Numbered from the stretch's first letter, positions 24,888 to 34,296 are shown. The stretch is DNA of 59,571 nt from Marinagarivorans algicola (GCF_001292705.1 NZ_LGAK01000032.1:1-59571), one strand, 5' to 3'. The notes: generated from the sequence alone by a model not told the origin. A program made the numbers and translations.

Positions 24888-25838
24888 TTATGATTTTCCG
24901 AACTTGCTGGCAAAAAACTCAGCAATTAAGACCAACATAACACCGGCAATAGCGAAAGTAATTGCCAATAACGTATCGGGTGATTGGCCGGTAACAGTAG
25001 CAAATTGTGCTGGCAATACATTACTGCTTTGCACAACAACTTCTTCGCCATGTCTGTTCAGCATAGTTACTACTGGCTCCTTCCAAGGCCAAGTCACATT
25101 GAGCGACCCCACTAAAAAGCCCGTTAGGGTCGCCACCGTTACCTGATGGTAATGGTTTAATAGCCAGGATAGTGCGCGTGAAAACACCATTAAGCCACAC
25201 ACCGCACCTGCACCAAATGATATGAGTAAATCCCATTCTAAGTGATTAACCGCACCTAAAAATACCGGATACAAACCCATCAGTAGCAATAAGAAGCTTC
25301 CTGAAATGCCTGGTAATATCATGGCACAAATAGCAATAAAACCACCTAGAAACATTACCCACCAATGCCCCGGTAATTGCGTAGGCGCCGCCAGCGAGAT
25401 ACCCGCAACAAGCGCTGCCCCTAAGAGTAATGCCACAATATCGCGCACTCGCCAGCGCTGAGTCATATGGCGAGCCAACAGTACAATTGAGGCAATAATC
25501 AACCCAAAAAAGAATGCCCATACCCAAATAGGGTGAGCGCGTAAGGCATGCTCGATAATAGCCGCAAAGGTTTTGATACTCAGCAAAATGCCGGTAAATA
25601 AAGCCACTAAGAAACTGCCGTTAATATGCTGCCAAAATACTGTGAAGCCTTTTTGCTTCCAAATCAATAATGCAGCAGGCGTACAGTTTTTTAGCGCACC
25701 TAAAAACTCATCATAGATACCGGTAATAAAAGCGATGGTACCACCGGAAACGCCAGGCACCACATCGGCAGCTCCCATTGCCATTCCTTTTAAGGTTATA
25801 ACAGCATAGTCTTTAATCGTTCTTTTTGATTGATTCAA
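24888..25838 (-). CDS. DUF368 membrane transporter (undecaprenyl-phosphate translocase family)
   Basis: A 316-residue polytopic membrane protein with the family signature KGMAMGAADVVPGVSGGTIAFITGIYDE at the N-terminus and a second half-repeat (GGFIAICAMILPGISGSFLLLLMGLY), giving about eight membrane segments. DUF368 proteins have been shown in other bacteria to recycle the lipid carrier undecaprenyl phosphate across the membrane (PopT-type). The assignment to that function is from the family, not from residues tested here. The start overlaps the pcm stop by 4 nt (25835-25838), so the two are coupled. The position between pcm and nlpD is not the enteric layout. Confidence 0.9.
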   Translation of the reverse strand: MNQSKRTIKDYAVITLKGMAMGAADVVPGVSGGTIAFITGIYDEFLGALKNCTPAALLIWKQKGFTVFWQHINGSFLVALFTGILLSIKTFAAIIEHALRAHPIWVWAFFFGLIIASIVLLARHMTQRWRVRDIVALLLGAALVAGISLAAPTQLPGHWWVMFLGGFIAICAMILPGISGSFLLLLMGLYPVFLGAVNHLEWDLLISFGAGAVCGLMVFSRALSWLLNHYHQVTVATLTGFLVGSLNVTWPWKEPVVTMLNRHGEEVVVQSSNVLPAQFATVTGQSPDTLLAITFAIAGVMLVLIAEFFASKFGKS

Positions 25839-26503
25839 GCGATGATTCCTTTTAATAGCGGAACAAAATTAGCCGATTCAACAACCGCAGTCGAAAAAGT
25901 ATCACCATCGCGTCGAATCAGGGTTAAATTTTGAGTATTGTCACCCACAGGTAGGATCAACACCCCCTGCGACTTTAACTGACTGGGTAGTTGCTCGGGT
26001 AAATCGGCCGCTGCTGCTGTGCCCATAATGGCATCAAAGCTACCACCGCTTTGCCAACCTAAGTGGCCATCAGCATGGCGGTATTGAATATTGTAAAAGC
26101 CCAACCCTTGCAATCGCGCCTTTGCTTTTTGCTGTAGCGCGGCAATACGCTCTACGGTATAAACTCGCTTAAAGAGCTGCGCTAATACTGCCGTTTGATA
26201 ACCAGAGCCGGTACCAATTTCAAACACCGTCTCAAAGCGACTACAGTGGGTGAGTAACAGCTCAGTCATACGGGCCACCGTATAAGGCTGAGACAGTGTT
26301 TGCTTAAACCCTATAGGCAATGCCGTATCTTCATATGCCCGATGTGCTAACGCCTCATCAACAAATAGATGCCGAGGCGTAGCCGCCAACACGCTGAGTA
26401 CATCTTCATTACTGATTCCTTTTACTTTTAACCGCTCTATTAGGCGCTCACGTGTACGCCGCGAGGTCATCCCTACTCCCTCGCGTACTAAATCGTCTAA
26501 CAT
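25835..26503 (-). CDS. pcm: Protein-L-isoaspartate O-methyltransferase
   Basis: A 222-residue SAM-dependent methyltransferase that starts repair of isoaspartyl residues in aged proteins. The PCMT signatures are clear: TPRHLFVDEALAHRAYEDTALPIGFKQTLSQPYTVARM and the SAM-binding VFEIGTGSGYQTAVLA. It is the first gene of a pcm-DUF368-nlpD-rpoS run. The surE gene that usually precedes pcm is absent, and the upstream neighbour is the divergent ppa. Confidence 0.95.
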   Translation of the reverse strand: MLDDLVREGVGMTSRRTRERLIERLKVKGISNEDVLSVLAATPRHLFVDEALAHRAYEDTALPIGFKQTLSQPYTVARMTELLLTHCSRFETVFEIGTGSGYQTAVLAQLFKRVYTVERIAALQQKAKARLQGLGFYNIQYRHADGHLGWQSGGSFDAIMGTAAAADLPEQLPSQLKSQGVLILPVGDNTQNLTLIRRDGDTFSTAVVESANFVPLLKGIIA

Positions 26504-26717
26504 TTACCCATCCTCAAGCTTGACCCCCATATAAAACGCGAAGCACTATAGCATAGGAACCTTACTATACTCCGCAACCTGCGCACAGCGTGACTCGTAC
26601 GACATTCAGCTTGATTAAGAACACTGTAAATTGTGCTGCCTATGCTAGAATGCCCGCCGATTTTACATTTATTGATCATTTAACCATCATTTATATAAAT
26701 TCATAGGGAACCATATT

Positions 26718-27251
26718 ATGAGCCTTAACAATGTACCTACGGGTAAAAATGCGCCAGAAGAAGTTAACGTCGTCATCGAAATTGCTCAAGGCGGCGAGCC
26801 CATTAAATATGAGCTAGATAAAGACACTGGCGCCTTATTTGTTGATCGTATTTTAAGCACCTCAATGCGCTACCCTTGTAACTATGGCTATATTCCAAAT
26901 ACGTTATGTGGTGATGGCGACCCAGCAGACGTTTTGGTTGTCATGGGCTCACCTTTAGTGCCGGGCTGTGTAGTGAAGTGTCGCCCGATTGGCGTACTTA
27001 AAATGACGGATGAGTCTGGCGAAGATGCTAAAATTTTAGCGGTACCGGTTAGTAAAACCACAAAGCTTTACGATAAGGTTACCTCTTACAAAGACTTACC
27101 TGAAATCCAAATCAAGCAAATCTCTCATTTCTTTGAGCGCTATAAAGACTTAGAAGAAGGGAAATGGGTTAAACTTGACGGCTGGGAAGATGCCGACACC
27201 GCTAAGAAAGAAATTGTCGACGCTATTGCGTTACATAACCAGCAAGCCTAA
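26718..27251 (+). CDS. ppa: Inorganic pyrophosphatase
   Basis: A 177-residue family I soluble pyrophosphatase that hydrolyses PPi to phosphate in the cytoplasm. The signature DGDPADVLVV (Asp ligands for Mg) is intact, as are the ALFVDRILSTSMRYPCNYGYIP and GWEDADTAKKEI segments. The length matches the hexameric bacterial enzyme. It is transcribed divergently from pcm across a 214-bp promoter region. No clear terminator follows. Confidence 0.97.
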   Translation: MSLNNVPTGKNAPEEVNVVIEIAQGGEPIKYELDKDTGALFVDRILSTSMRYPCNYGYIPNTLCGDGDPADVLVVMGSPLVPGCVVKCRPIGVLKMTDESGEDAKILAVPVSKTTKLYDKVTSYKDLPEIQIKQISHFFERYKDLEEGKWVKLDGWEDADTAKKEIVDAIALHNQQA

Positions 27252-27274
27252 ATCTCGATCGACAGTGCTAAAGT

Positions 27275-27302
27275 CAGTATTGACTCTGCAGTATTGACTC
27301 TG
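27275..27302 (+). repeat. 14-bp tandem duplication
   Basis: CAGTATTGACTCTG occurs twice in direct tandem (27275-27288, 27289-27302), just downstream of ppa. It is one of a series of short tandem duplications in this window. Confidence 0.9.
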
Positions 27303-27473
27303 CAAATCAGGTGCTAAAACAATATAAGGGGCTCTTTGCTCATCAATAGCCTCTGGCTATTTCCAGTAAATGAGTAACAATAACGCCGTTTAACATTATA
27401 TTTTGACTATTTACTAGTAAATCACACACTCTTAAACTAGTGTTAGGCCGTCGCTATTACAAAGGAGTGTGTG

Positions 27474-28067
27474 ATGTTAGTTTCCTCATGGTTTACCTTT
27501 CACAAAGCACAATGCTCACAGTATGGTTTAACGTTTATTGAGCTTTTAATAACCTTTAGCATTTTGGCTATTTTATTATTGGCCGCCATACCCGGCTTCA
27601 GTTATTGGCGTGCCAAGGCCGAGTCACACATGGTTATTTACACTCTCCACTCTCAACTGCAAACAGCGCGACAGCTAGCAATAGCACGCGGCATTACAAC
27701 ATCTCTGTGTGGCAGTAATACACAAGGTGTTTGTCAATCACGTCATTTTTCACATTTACAAATTTTTGTCGATGTAAATCAGAATAAAATACGAGACTCC
27801 CATGAAGAATTAATCAGCATCACACCATTAGCGCTAAACGGTCACTTACGCCTTAATAACCATACCCGCTTGCAATTCAAGAATAATGGCTCAAGCCATA
27901 CACCTGCCAGCTTTATTTATTGTCCTGCCACACCAATAAAGCAGTTAGTACAACGTGTCACACTAAGCTTTACGGGTCGCCCTTATATTGCACAGCACAA
28001 CGCTGAGGGCATCATCAAAAATTCCGGCGGTAGCGATATTCACTGCCCCAATTGGAAAAAGGGCTAA
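27474..28067 (+). CDS. GspH/FimT-family pseudopilin
   Basis: About 197 residues with a type IV prepilin-like N-terminus: a short leader, then G-LTFIELLITFSILAILLLAA, where the Glu at mature position 5 is preserved. The C-terminal part (TARQLAIARGITTSLCGS, and two further Cys) fits the GspH/FimT domain. These are minor pseudopilins of type IV pilus or type II secretion machines, cleaved by the prepilin peptidase. No other pilin genes are nearby, so it may be a stray minor pilin of the DNA-uptake type. AAAGGAG precedes adjacent GTG (27471) and ATG (27474) codons; I use the ATG. Confidence 0.85.
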   Translation: MLVSSWFTFHKAQCSQYGLTFIELLITFSILAILLLAAIPGFSYWRAKAESHMVIYTLHSQLQTARQLAIARGITTSLCGSNTQGVCQSRHFSHLQIFVDVNQNKIRDSHEELISITPLALNGHLRLNNHTRLQFKNNGSSHTPASFIYCPATPIKQLVQRVTLSFTGRPYIAQHNAEGIIKNSGGSDIHCPNWKKG

Positions 28068-28083
28068 AGCCTCATGACCACAA

Positions 28084-28950
28084 TCAGTCATCGGCAAGTG
28101 CAATATGATCAACATTAGGGGCTGCTGGCGCCGGTGGCTTGTCGCTATTTAAACGCGCACCTACTGGCGCAATATCAAGATCTAACGCCTGAATATTTGC
28201 AGGCGTTATCCGCGGGCGCTCTGAGTCTTGAAGCAAATCTGAGCCTGCTGGCAAAATGTCAGCTTGTAGCTCAGTTACAGTGACGGAGGTCATGCGTACG
28301 CGCTCGGTATCATCAACTAAAGGCCCTAGCTCTCGTACGGTAATAGCCGATAGATCAATATTCAAAGGGGCCACCTGCGCTTTTTCGTGTTCACTGAGTA
28401 AATCACTCCCCGAATCCAGCACTTCAAAATCAGGTACCACAACCGTCGTAGGCGAGTCTGTGCTGGGGGCGAGTAACCCTTCACCGACAGGTAGCGCCTC
28501 GAGGCTCACCCTCGAGTCATCAGTTTTTTTTGCCACAGGGGCTTGAGGTGTTCTTCTAGGAGCTTGAGGCGGTGTGGCTGGAGGGCTATTGCTAACAGCA
28601 TTGGCATTGGCCTCGCCATTCACATCAGCACGAGTACCGGCGCTGGCTTGAGTACTTGTATGAGTACTGGCGGCAGCTTTTTCTGCCGCCTTAGCTGCCA
28701 CCTGAGTTGACGCAGTTCCTGCTTTTAATAAATCAACGCGCGCGCCTGCTTTTTTTATCGCAACGCGATAGCGGTTAGCCGCGGTTAAATCAATATTACG
28801 TTTCAGTACAATAGTCTTACCACTAAATAGCACCTTTACCTGAGCGGATGAAATTTTGAATAAAGCCGCCATATTTGCCTTAACAGTCTCAAGCTCTTGT
28901 CGTGGCAAAATTTGCCCGCTAAAAACCAAATCAAATTTTTCAGATTCCAC
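28084..28950 (-). CDS. Uncharacterised protein with N-terminal LFSGK-type module and disordered repeat tail
   Basis: A 288-residue protein of unknown function. The first 75 residues form a compact module (VKANMAALFKISSAQVKVLFSGK..., then LKRNIDLTAANRYRVAIKKAGARVDLL) that I have seen at the N-terminus of assorted proteobacterial proteins with variable tails. The middle is Ala/Thr/Pro-rich and probably disordered. The C-terminal part repeats a loose unit (LPVGEGLL, LDSGSDLLSEHEKAQVAPLNI, LPAGSDLLQDSERPRITPANI, IAPVGARL). The start is a GTG at 28950 behind AGAGGA. No neighbour gives a functional hint. Confidence 0.7.
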   Translation of the reverse strand: MESEKFDLVFSGQILPRQELETVKANMAALFKISSAQVKVLFSGKTIVLKRNIDLTAANRYRVAIKKAGARVDLLKAGTASTQVAAKAAEKAAASTHTSTQASAGTRADVNGEANANAVSNSPPATPPQAPRRTPQAPVAKKTDDSRVSLEALPVGEGLLAPSTDSPTTVVVPDFEVLDSGSDLLSEHEKAQVAPLNIDLSAITVRELGPLVDDTERVRMTSVTVTELQADILPAGSDLLQDSERPRITPANIQALDLDIAPVGARLNSDKPPAPAAPNVDHIALADD

Positions 28951-29168
28951 AATTATTCCTCTTAAGTACAGCAGCTTTTATGGTTCTCATGTCGCTATAT
29001 GCCTTATCAACTCAATAGATAGGCCCTATTTCTAATGAAAGGGCCATCATATTTATCAACGCTCTTGCTGTAAAAAATTTATATGCCTAGTAGCAATGCC
29101 CTATACTCTAATGACAAATATAGCAGCTTAACTTACCCCTAAGGTGGTTTACACCGTCCTGAATTGGC

Positions 29169-29897
29169 TTACCGATCCATCAGACCTTGATCAACCAGCC
29201 ACAGTCCTACAGCCTGCATCGAGCTAGCACTGTGTATTTTCTCATGCTGCGTGACTTTACTCGCTTGCCTTTGTGTACCTTGATTTAACCAACACACTTG
29301 CATGCCCGCAGCAACAGCAGCGGCCACGCCCAGTGGAGAATCCTCGACCACTGCACACTCTGTAGGCAATACACCTAACCGCTTAGCCGCTAATAAATAA
29401 ATATCAGGCGCGGGCTTTGGCTGAGCCACTTGGTCAGCCGTATAAATATGCTCTCCAAAAAAGTGATCCAACTGGCAACGCTTTAAATTCGCCAATACCG
29501 ATTGGCGCAGGCCATTAGAGGCGACAGCCTTCGGTACGCGGATCGCTGCCACTATCATCGCGGCATGATCAATGGGCTGTAGCCGATTGATAATCAATTG
29601 ATCAGTGTTGGCCAGTAACGTTTTTTCAAAATGCGCGGTCACACTAAACCCCCAATGCTTGGCCAGCCATGCATAGCAATCCGCCATACTTTTACCCTGT
29701 AAAGTCTCCCTTAAAAGTGAAGCAGGCAAGTCAAAACCAAAAGCCGCTAAAGTGCTCGAAAACGCTTCGGCATAGACAGGTTCGCTATCGACTAACACGC
29801 CATCACAGTCAAAAATAACCGCTTTTAATGTTTTGCTTGTTACATTTTTACTTGTTACTTTTTTTTCTGTGGGTAAGCCAAAAGCTACATCATTCAT
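29169..29897 (-). CDS. HAD-superfamily phosphatase (beta-phosphoglucomutase-like)
   Basis: About 242 residues. HAD motif I is KAVIFDCDGVLVDSE with the two catalytic Asp, motif II lies around VASNG, motif III is KPAPDIYLLAAKRLG, and motif IV is CAVVEDSPLGVAAAVAAGM. It belongs to the subclass I cap-containing phosphatases that act on small sugar phosphates or similar molecules; the substrate is unknown. I prefer the ATG at 29897 over the GTG at 29909 because AGGTGA is correctly spaced to the former. The N-terminus has a tandem VTSKN-VTSKT, encoded by a 15-bp duplication at 29831-29860, that precedes the conserved domain. Confidence 0.87.
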   Translation of the reverse strand: MNDVAFGLPTEKKVTSKNVTSKTLKAVIFDCDGVLVDSEPVYAEAFSSTLAAFGFDLPASLLRETLQGKSMADCYAWLAKHWGFSVTAHFEKTLLANTDQLIINRLQPIDHAAMIVAAIRVPKAVASNGLRQSVLANLKRCQLDHFFGEHIYTADQVAQPKPAPDIYLLAAKRLGVLPTECAVVEDSPLGVAAAVAAGMQVCWLNQGTQRQASKVTQHEKIHSASSMQAVGLWLVDQGLMDR

Positions 29898-30000
29898 ACA
29901 GTTAATCACCTAAGTCCATCTTTCATATCACCCTTCGTTATGTTGTTGATCGCTAACTCTTGGTTACTCGATATAACATTTAACCATTAGCAGATGTATT

Positions 30001-30687
30001 TTACGCAGTAAAATACGCTGCCACATAATGCTCGTAAATAAACGGTAGTTGCTCAAGTACAGCATCTATTAACTGAATATTAGCGTTTATCAACTGCTGA
30101 CGAAAAGCCTGATAGTCACACAGCTTTTCATATTTTTGCGCTAACGGCTTATAACTTAAGTGCCAAGGCTCATTCGCCACAGCGCCTTTATTGTTGCCAT
30201 AATACGGTCTAAAAAAATCCTCTTGATATGCTAAATGATCTTCTAGCCAATCATAAAAATCGATGAATAATGTATTTGCCTCGATAGTCGTCAAAGCCAA
30301 TGACTGCCCATTGGGTAGCGCGCTAGCTTCATAAATATCAATATCACATCCCCAGTGATGACGTGACCCGCCAGGCAGTGCTGACCATCGTAAAATAGCG
30401 CGCACCTGCTCGCAGGCTGTTAATGTCGTTAAATGAATGGGACGCTCTTGGGCATCCAAAACCGGTCGATGACCACAAGCTTTGGCATCCCAAATCGCCT
30501 GCTGCCGACCAAAACTTCGATACCCGCTCGCCACATTTAACGAAAAGCCAGCCTGTCGGGCCGATGCCATTAAATGCTGTAACGGTGTGACTAGTTGCTT
30601 ATGTAAAGGCACACTACAGTTGTCATTAAAAACAACATCAACCACATGCGAATCATCGCACCCTAAAGCATTATCGCGATTAAACAC
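30001..30687 (-). CDS. M15-family D-alanyl-D-alanine carboxypeptidase-like metallopeptidase
   Basis: A 228-residue protein with the VanY-type M15 signature: ASGYRSFGRQQAIWDAK, then zinc ligands in SRHHWGCDIDIY (His and Asp) and EPWHLSY (His). Enzymes of this family trim the peptide stems of peptidoglycan. I see no signal peptide at the GTG start (30687, behind AGGAG), so either the protein is cytoplasmic and recycles muropeptides, or the start is misplaced. It is a single gene. Confidence 0.87.
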   Translation of the reverse strand: MFNRDNALGCDDSHVVDVVFNDNCSVPLHKQLVTPLQHLMASARQAGFSLNVASGYRSFGRQQAIWDAKACGHRPVLDAQERPIHLTTLTACEQVRAILRWSALPGGSRHHWGCDIDIYEASALPNGQSLALTTIEANTLFIDFYDWLEDHLAYQEDFFRPYYGNNKGAVANEPWHLSYKPLAQKYEKLCDYQAFRQQLINANIQLIDAVLEQLPFIYEHYVAAYFTA

Positions 30688-31011
30688 TCGAGCTCCTCAT
30701 TTTGGCGCTAAATAATTGTGTATTTGTTTAAAAAAGCTACTATTGCAGGCGCTTATTTAAACACTTTGCAGATTAAACAAGCGAAAGCAATGAATTAATT
30801 CAGGAACTAGCTAGCACTTTTCTAAAGATAATTTTTAAATTTAAAATCTTGTGCTAAACATTAAAACGTTGTCTACATTAATGAGGGGCATAAAGCTTTT
30901 AGACTCTCATATTGTATAACCTGAAATTGTATAACCTAAAAAACGATCCACGATGCTGTGAATAATTAACTTTTAATCGCGCCATAATAATAAACCACTA
31001 GGACTATCACT
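30688..31011. promoter_or_regulatory. Divergent promoter region with a 15-bp tandem repeat
   Basis: A 324-bp AT-rich gap between the M15 gene (minus) and the TfoX C-terminal gene (plus). ATTGTATAACCTGAA (30911-30925) is duplicated as ATTGTATAACCTAAA (30926-30940). No other gene is seen. Confidence 0.5.
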
Positions 31012-31311
31012 ATGCCAGCCAATGCTAAATTAAAAAATCAAGACTTGCTAGAGCTTCGCAATCTCGGCATGGCCTCTGTCAATATTTTACACGCTGTTGG
31101 TATCAACACTTATCAAGACTTAGAAGATGTAGGCGCAGTCGACACCTACCGTCGCATCAAAGACCGCGGTATTCACGTCTCTAAAGTCATGCTTTACGCC
31201 TTACAAGGCGCGTTGATGGACGTACACTGGAACGATTTGCCTGCGTCCTTAAAAGCACAGCTGGTTAACGACGCTGAAGAGCCCGCTAAAGTTGCAGAAC
31301 TTAATAATTAA
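31012..31311 (+). CDS. TfoX/Sxy C-terminal domain protein
   Basis: A 99-residue protein consisting of the TfoX C-terminal (helix-hairpin-helix-like) domain: LRNLGMASVNILHAVGINTYQDLEDVGAVDTYRRIKD, then ALQGALMDVHWNDLP. Full-length TfoX/Sxy is a competence regulator with an additional N-terminal domain that is missing here. Stand-alone C-terminal proteins are widespread and of unknown role. It is a single gene. Confidence 0.87.
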   Translation: MPANAKLKNQDLLELRNLGMASVNILHAVGINTYQDLEDVGAVDTYRRIKDRGIHVSKVMLYALQGALMDVHWNDLPASLKAQLVNDAEEPAKVAELNN

Positions 31312-31415
31312 CGTATTGTTGATACCTCAACAATACAATAAGCTCTATTGTAATAGACTCTACACTGATAGCTTGCGCGCGTTACAATAATGCCTTTTAA
31401 CCTAGGCCTAAACTT

Positions 31416-31790
31416 GTGAGAACACTTTGCACTATCGCACATTTTGAGCAATTTGCAGAACCCCAAACAACGCATAACGATCACCCAGCATCCAATAGTC
31501 AAACCTTAGGGGTGAATATGGATGGTGAGCACTATATTGTGGTGAGACAAGCGCACATTTTTACTGCATTTATTAACCGCTGCCCCCATTTGCACATCCC
31601 ACTCGAGTGGCAGGCACACCATTTTTTAGATCCTGATACCGAACTGTTACGCTGCTCAACCCATGGGGCCCTGTTTATACCGAGCAGTGGCGAATGTGTG
31701 AGTGGACCTTGCGCAGGCGATACATTGCAATCAGTGAATATTCAACGCATAGCCGATACGCTAGTTTTAGAAGATCAAGCTTCAACATAA
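31416..31790 (+). CDS. Rieske [2Fe-2S] domain protein
   Basis: A 124-residue protein with the two Rieske ligand motifs, C-P-H (NRCPHLHIPLEW) and C-x2-H (LRCSTHGALF), about 20 residues apart, as in small soluble Rieske ferredoxins. It probably carries electrons for an unknown oxygenase or reductase; no partner gene is near. The likely start is the GTG at 31416, with a weak ribosome-binding site. It converges on sfsA. Confidence 0.88.
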   Translation: MRTLCTIAHFEQFAEPQTTHNDHPASNSQTLGVNMDGEHYIVVRQAHIFTAFINRCPHLHIPLEWQAHHFLDPDTELLRCSTHGALFIPSSGECVSGPCAGDTLQSVNIQRIADTLVLEDQAST

Positions 31791-31822
31791 CCTTCAGGTC
31801 TATAATGATGCATACTCAGCGC

Positions 31823-32557
31823 TTAGCACTCTACAGGCAATGCGGTAGTCAGCGTAATGTGAGTCGATGAAATATGCGCACCGTAGGCTAGTATCTCAAC
31901 ACCCGCTTTTTTTGCCTCTTGCAATAAAGCGGCGTATTTAGGGTCAATGTGTTGCGCAGCTCTCACTTTTTGAATCCCTGTATGTAGCACACAAAACAAC
32001 AATACCGCGCGCCGACCTTCTGCCACAATATTCATTAATTCTTGCAGGTGTTTTTGCCCGCGCGTACTCACAGCGTCAGGGAAAAAACCACAATATTCAG
32101 CATCAGGGTTCTCAGGCTGTAGTGTATCCAATAACGTGACACTTTTTACCTCAACATAACATTGAGGTAAACCCGAGGCCTCAAGCATAAAATCTATTCG
32201 GCTTTTGTCACCGTATTTTACCTCTGTGCGAATCCCTTCAGAAGGGTAGGCGCTGAGCTCGCTCACCACACCTTGGGCCAATGCCTGTGCCACCACTTTG
32301 TTGGCCACTTGTGTATTGATACAGGCGAGGTGGCCTGTGGGCGTAGTGGCTAACTGCCAGGTATATGCGTATTTTCGTTTTGGGTTGTCGCTATGCAGCA
32401 GCCAACAGTCACTCCCCTCGACAATGCAGTTTTTCATGCTGCCTGTGTTAGGGCAATGGACCGTTATGGTCTCGCCCGTGGGCAAAATCACATCGGCTAA
32501 AAAACGCTTATAGCGTCGTACTAGTGTCGCTTTTCGTAATAATGGCGTAAGAATCAT
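31823..32557 (-). CDS. sfsA: Sugar fermentation stimulation protein homologue SfsA
   Basis: A 244-residue SfsA protein with N-terminal LLRKATLVRRYKRFLADVIL and HCPNTGSMKNCI, and the central RIDFMLEASGLPQCYVEVKSVTL, a PD-(D/E)XK nuclease-like core. The family is named from an E. coli phenotype; its biochemical role (nucleic acid binding, possibly nuclease) is unsettled. It is divergent from dksA, as in many gammaproteobacteria. Confidence 0.93.
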   Translation of the reverse strand: MILTPLLRKATLVRRYKRFLADVILPTGETITVHCPNTGSMKNCIVEGSDCWLLHSDNPKRKYAYTWQLATTPTGHLACINTQVANKVVAQALAQGVVSELSAYPSEGIRTEVKYGDKSRIDFMLEASGLPQCYVEVKSVTLLDTLQPENPDAEYCGFFPDAVSTRGQKHLQELMNIVAEGRRAVLLFCVLHTGIQKVRAAQHIDPKYAALLQEAKKAGVEILAYGAHISSTHITLTTALPVEC

Positions 32558-32755
32558 TAAATATCCTGACTAACTAACCTTAGGGCTAGCGCACTTTTGG
32601 GGAATCTGTTAGGTTTGCCGGCTTGGCCGAGGCGAGTAAACAACGATTCACTATTGAAATCGTAAAGATTGCCCCAATTTTTGCGCCAATGCCACTTTGA
32701 TAGCGGTAATACTAACGGAAAGTTTTTGGTTTTTAGAGATTAAGAGGCCGCAATA

Positions 32756-33193
32756 ATGCCCGATTCACAAGCAACTCAATTCGCCCTGCATGGCTTTAAG
32801 CCTTACCAGCCTAGTGATGGTGAAGAGTACATGAGCGATACCCAACTAGAGCATTTTAAAAACTTGCTGCTAGCTTGGAAAGAAGAACTAATGGTAGAGG
32901 TTGACCGCACCGTCAGCCACATGAAAGATGAGGCCGCCAATTTCCCCGACCCTGCTGACCGAGCCAGTCAAGAAGAAGAGTTTAGCTTAGAGCTGCGCAC
33001 TCGTGATCGCGAGCGTAAGCTCATCAAAAAAATTGACAAAACAATCGAACTCATAGAAGCCGATGACTACGGTTATTGCGAAGCCTGCGGCGTCGAAATT
33101 GGTATTCGCCGCCTAGAAGCTCGCCCAACAGCGACTCAGTGTGTAGATTGTAAAACACTCGCAGAAATCAAAGAAAGACAAGTCGGCGGGTAA
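32756..33193 (+). CDS. dksA: RNA polymerase-binding transcription factor DksA
   Basis: A 145-residue DksA: an N-terminal segment, a coiled coil with the tip DPADRASQEEEF (the Asp-x-x-Asp tip that enters the polymerase secondary channel), and a C4 zinc finger (CEACG...CVDCK). It works with ppGpp in the stringent response. It begins the conserved block dksA-gluQRS-cbrX-cbrA-cbrB. The ATG at 32756 follows AAGAGG. Confidence 0.97.
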   Translation: MPDSQATQFALHGFKPYQPSDGEEYMSDTQLEHFKNLLLAWKEELMVEVDRTVSHMKDEAANFPDPADRASQEEEFSLELRTRDRERKLIKKIDKTIELIEADDYGYCEACGVEIGIRRLEARPTATQCVDCKTLAEIKERQVGG

Positions 33194-33390
33194 TCATCAC
33201 GCCGTGGCAGCGTTCGCTCATTACTGATAAGAATACGGCCACACTCTTATTGCGGCAACTCGGGTACCATCATATCTAGCCTCTTGATAAGCCTGCAGTT
33301 TATGCGCGCTTATCAAGAGGCTGTAGCGTGTAGGCCCGTACTTAAATATACTCACCCCTAGTACACAACAGGTACATAAGCTACCCCAGC

Positions 33391-34296
33391 ATGCCCGCAC
33401 CTATTAAAATACCTAGCGTACCCCCTTCACCCTCACAAACCACGTCACGGCCTTATATTGGTCGCTTTGCTCCGTCACCGTCAGGCGCGTTGCATTTAGG
33501 CTCTCTGGCGTGTGCACTTGCCAGTTACTTTGATGCTAAAGTCCATCAGGGATTATGGCTCGTGCGAATGGAAGACATAGACCCGCCCCGCGAACCGGCC
33601 GGCGCTGCCGACGCTATTGTGGAATGTTTGATCAAACACGAGCTGCACTGGGACTGTGAAATACTCTATCAAAGTACACGCACCGCCGCATACCAGCGCA
33701 CTCTCGCACAACTTAAAGCCAAACAATTAACCTACTACTGTCAATGCAGCCGCAAAATACTGCGTACGCTCAATGGGGTTTATGATGGTCATTGTCGTTA
33801 TCTACAGCACACTGATGGCGCAATCAAATTCAATATACAACACGCGTCAACACTAGGCCTTAACACACAAGTCAGCTTTATCGACACGCTATGTGGTACA
33901 CAGCAACAAGATTTACTGGCATCAGGGGATTTCATTATCCACCGTAAAGATGGCCTGTTTGCTTATCAACTCGCCGTCATTACCGACGATATTGCACAGG
34001 GTATTACTCACATCGTGCGCGGGGATGACCTACTTGATGTCACCTTTAATCAATTAATGCTGTTTGAGACCCTAGATTACCAAGCACCTCAATTTACCCA
34101 TATTCCCGTACTACTCGATGATCGGGGCTATAAACTCAGCAAACAGCACGGTGCACCGGCGGTTGATATCAACACACCCCAGAAAAATATTTACACCTGC
34201 TTGCAACAGATGGGGTTTACCCCGCCACCACATGCCAACACTAAGCAATTGCTTAGCTGGGGCATAGATGCTTGGCATGTTAGGTGTTTTTCTTGA
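33391..34296 (+). CDS. gluQRS: Glutamyl-queuosine tRNA(Asp) synthetase
   Basis: A 301-residue truncated glutamyl-tRNA synthetase paralogue that attaches glutamate to queuosine in tRNA-Asp. It has the HIGH-like APSPSGALHLGSL, a zinc-binding cluster (CQC...Y...C), the KMSKS counterpart YKLSKQHGAP, and no anticodon-binding domain. Its location directly after dksA is typical of pseudomonads and relatives. Confidence 0.95.
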   Translation: MPAPIKIPSVPPSPSQTTSRPYIGRFAPSPSGALHLGSLACALASYFDAKVHQGLWLVRMEDIDPPREPAGAADAIVECLIKHELHWDCEILYQSTRTAAYQRTLAQLKAKQLTYYCQCSRKILRTLNGVYDGHCRYLQHTDGAIKFNIQHASTLGLNTQVSFIDTLCGTQQQDLLASGDFIIHRKDGLFAYQLAVITDDIAQGITHIVRGDDLLDVTFNQLMLFETLDYQAPQFTHIPVLLDDRGYKLSKQHGAPAVDINTPQKNIYTCLQQMGFTPPPHANTKQLLSWGIDAWHVRCFS

